Assembly: GCF_041296385.1 (NCBI RefSeq) | Contig: NC_091013.1 | Location: forward strand, 8,198,001-8,262,000 | DNA from: Aphelocoma coerulescens | Lineage: Eukaryota > Chordata > Aves > Passeriformes > Corvidae | Direction of reading: 5' to 3' | DNA length: 64,000 nt | Translations under genes and position numbers: made by a program | The notes under the pieces: model-generated | What the model was told of the DNA's origin: nothing | What the model saw: only the letters and a program-made list of their open reading frames with translations | The model's database searches: none | In this document: in pieces, positions 62,173 through 64,000 of the stretch | How positions within the stretch are numbered: the stretch's first letter is position 1 | Layout: each line of letters begins with the position of its first letter

Positions 62173-64000
62173 TCAAAGCCTGGACTTTTCCTGTCTTTAA
62201 GAAGCAGAAGTGTCTAACCCAGCAGACTAAATTTCTTGAATAGTCCATGGAGAAACACAGGCATCAAAGGAGGGTAATCTGTTCAAACTCCCAGCTGCCT
62301 TCCTGGCCCTCAAGGCAGCAGAGCTTCCTAACAGACCATGCTCCTACCATAGGGGCTTCCAGTGATACAGCAAGAACTACGTGCAATAGACCCAGACCAA
62401 AGTGACTTATCCAGTGTCATACTGGAAGCCTGTGGCAGAACAAAATTTAAAATCGTGTTTCCCTGGGTCCTAAAGTATTCCACTGTAATCAAATGATTTT
62501 GTTGTTTTGGCTGTTTCCTCAGCAAGGTGGCAAGTAAGTTCCTCTTGGACATTTAGGTTTGTCTAAGCCAAAAATCTGCAAGAAAGAAACAGGTGAAAAC
62601 TGTGAGAAATGGCAGTCACAGTGCCCATAAGGGTCATCTTGTACAGCCCACGGAGTTGAGAGAACCTGTATAAAGTGCAATAGGCTTGGAGTTAAACCTA
62701 TGAACCCCATATGAAATATAATTGGCTGTTTTCATAAAGAAATCCCCCAGATGAATAATACTTTTTGTCGGGAGATCATTTATCTAAGGAATGGCAAACA
62801 GATACTCATCAGTGGGTGTAAACCAGAGTCCTCTAAACACTGTTGCATTGGTTTACAGTAGGACTAAACTTGACTCATCTAACAGGATGTTTGATAGTCG
62901 GGGTTAGGCTGCTTTGAGGGATCTGGAATGATTGTTTCTGCTCATGGCCTTGCATTTCTTCAGCAGGCAATGGAGACAATTCTATAAACTTTTCACAGAC
63001 ATTACTGGAAATTCTGGAGAAGATAGGATTAAGACTGATAAAATACATACCAGTATTGTCTTTGGCATCCTCATAAAGTGTTGCGAGGTAGAAACTAATT
63101 TTCTCTCTGAAACTGAGCAAAATTCAACCCCAAGGTGCAGGGACATTACATTTTGCACAGAAAAGGAGACTGCAAAGAAATCAGGAATGAGAAATTTTGA
63201 AATCAGTTTGCTAACCAAAAGAACTGTTCTGCTAATTTGCATTTTCTGTCCTGCAAAATGTAATTTGGTAAGAAAGAACCCTCCTCCCCCAGTCCTTTAT
63301 TTCTTACCTAGAAATGATTTTTTAATAAAAGATAGGCAATGTTCCTGTCATACCTCTGTTCATTACCAAATCATCTGGAATCACTCCTGTTGCTCCTAAA
63401 CATCTCCATCGTTAGGAAGCAGGCGGCAGTGTCAGTGGAGCACTGCTCATTGCAGAGTGCCCCAGGAGCTTCTGGCTCTCTGTGAGACAGAGAGGGAGAG
63501 GAGCTGTCTGAAAACTGCTGAGACCGTGGGGCTCTGTGATGGTCAATATTTCAGGTGCAGAGGAGAGGATGGGGGAGGGAAGTGTTTCGCAGCAGTTTAT
63601 TCTCTATCGAATGTGCAGCTTGGCAAACAGCTCAGATTTAAGAGAATTCAGCCTTTTCCTTGGCCACTATTTCAAGCACAGACACGTGTAGGCATCTGGC
63701 TGAAGACCTGCATGTTTTCAGTGTCTGCAGCAAAGCATCTCCACTGCTGCTACTGAGAAAGGGAGGGCAATATTATTTTTCCTGTATGTGCACCTAACAA
63801 TTCCTGGAACCTCAGCTCTCCTCCCACTTCCCTTTTACCCTTTCCTGGCTCTTTCCTCTGGGATTTGACAACACCAACCTGAGGCTCTGGGTTACCCCTA
63901 ACATTGCTTCTCCCCTGTTCCTTTCAAACCTTGCAAAAGACTTAAAAAGTGAGATCGGTGGGTTGCTTTTGCATACAAAAACCACAGGGACAACAGAGAT
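62173..64000. other. unique noncoding DNA to the window end
   Basis: No gene is recognised. The 155-codon frame at 62,932-63,399 is the longest here. It is opposed by minus-strand frames and has no recognisable domain, and its cysteine- and phenylalanine-rich content is typical of translated AT-rich noncoding DNA. No repeat match was found. Confidence 0.45.

Noticed and set aside
62932..63399. 155-codon plus-strand frame
   Set aside because: AT-rich composition gives a Phe/Cys/Ile-rich translation, a minus-strand frame overlaps it, and no family or splice context is visible.
1..64000. CRISPR arrays, operons, tRNA or rRNA genes
   Set aside because: No regularly spaced repeats, no cloverleaf-like or ribosomal sequence was recognised, and the repeats present are vertebrate.

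Overview
The window looks like nuclear DNA from a bird, probably a neoavian such as a passerine. Four fragments are recognisable as avian CR1 LINEs, most of them carrying the conserved CR1 3' end. Three solo LTRs have the structure of avian class III (ERVL-like) endogenous retroviruses, with TG...CA ends and 5-bp target duplications. Repeat density is low, introns or intergenic spacers dominate, and there is one CpG island. Nothing resembles prokaryotic or organelle DNA. Species and chromosome cannot be told from the sequence alone.

Layout. Positions 1-1,200 hold an (AC)n tract and a compact CpG island (about 806-1,186) with a GC box, which may be a promoter and first exon of an unidentified gene. 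From 1.2 to 40.9 kb the DNA is mostly unique and noncoding. Within it are a plus-strand CR1 end (3.0-3.2 kb), a near-perfect short inverted repeat (12.97-13.03 kb), a plus-strand solo LTR (14.84-15.51 kb) and an old CR1-like relic nested in another old repeat (23.7-23.85 kb). It also holds a few stretches that look like conserved regulatory DNA and some weak MIR/CORE-SINE relics. The stretch 40.9-47.1 kb is the densest in transposons: two minus-strand CR1 ends, one internally deleted plus-strand CR1, a minus-strand solo LTR and a possible hAT terminus. At 49.4 kb there is one good candidate internal exon, 102 bp and in phase with strong splice sites. Just after it lies a very uniform 270-bp AGGAG microsatellite. 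From 50 to 64 kb the DNA is again mostly unique, broken by a minus-strand solo LTR (61.53-62.17 kb) of the same family as the one at 14.8 kb but inverted.

Coding content. I found no complete protein-coding gene. The many open frames of 60-164 codons match the length expected by chance in 64 kb, often overlap repeats, and show no family signature that I recognise. The simplest reading is that the window is mainly a large intron or intergenic region near a CpG-island promoter. A plus-strand gene running from the island to the 49.4 kb exon is possible but unproven.
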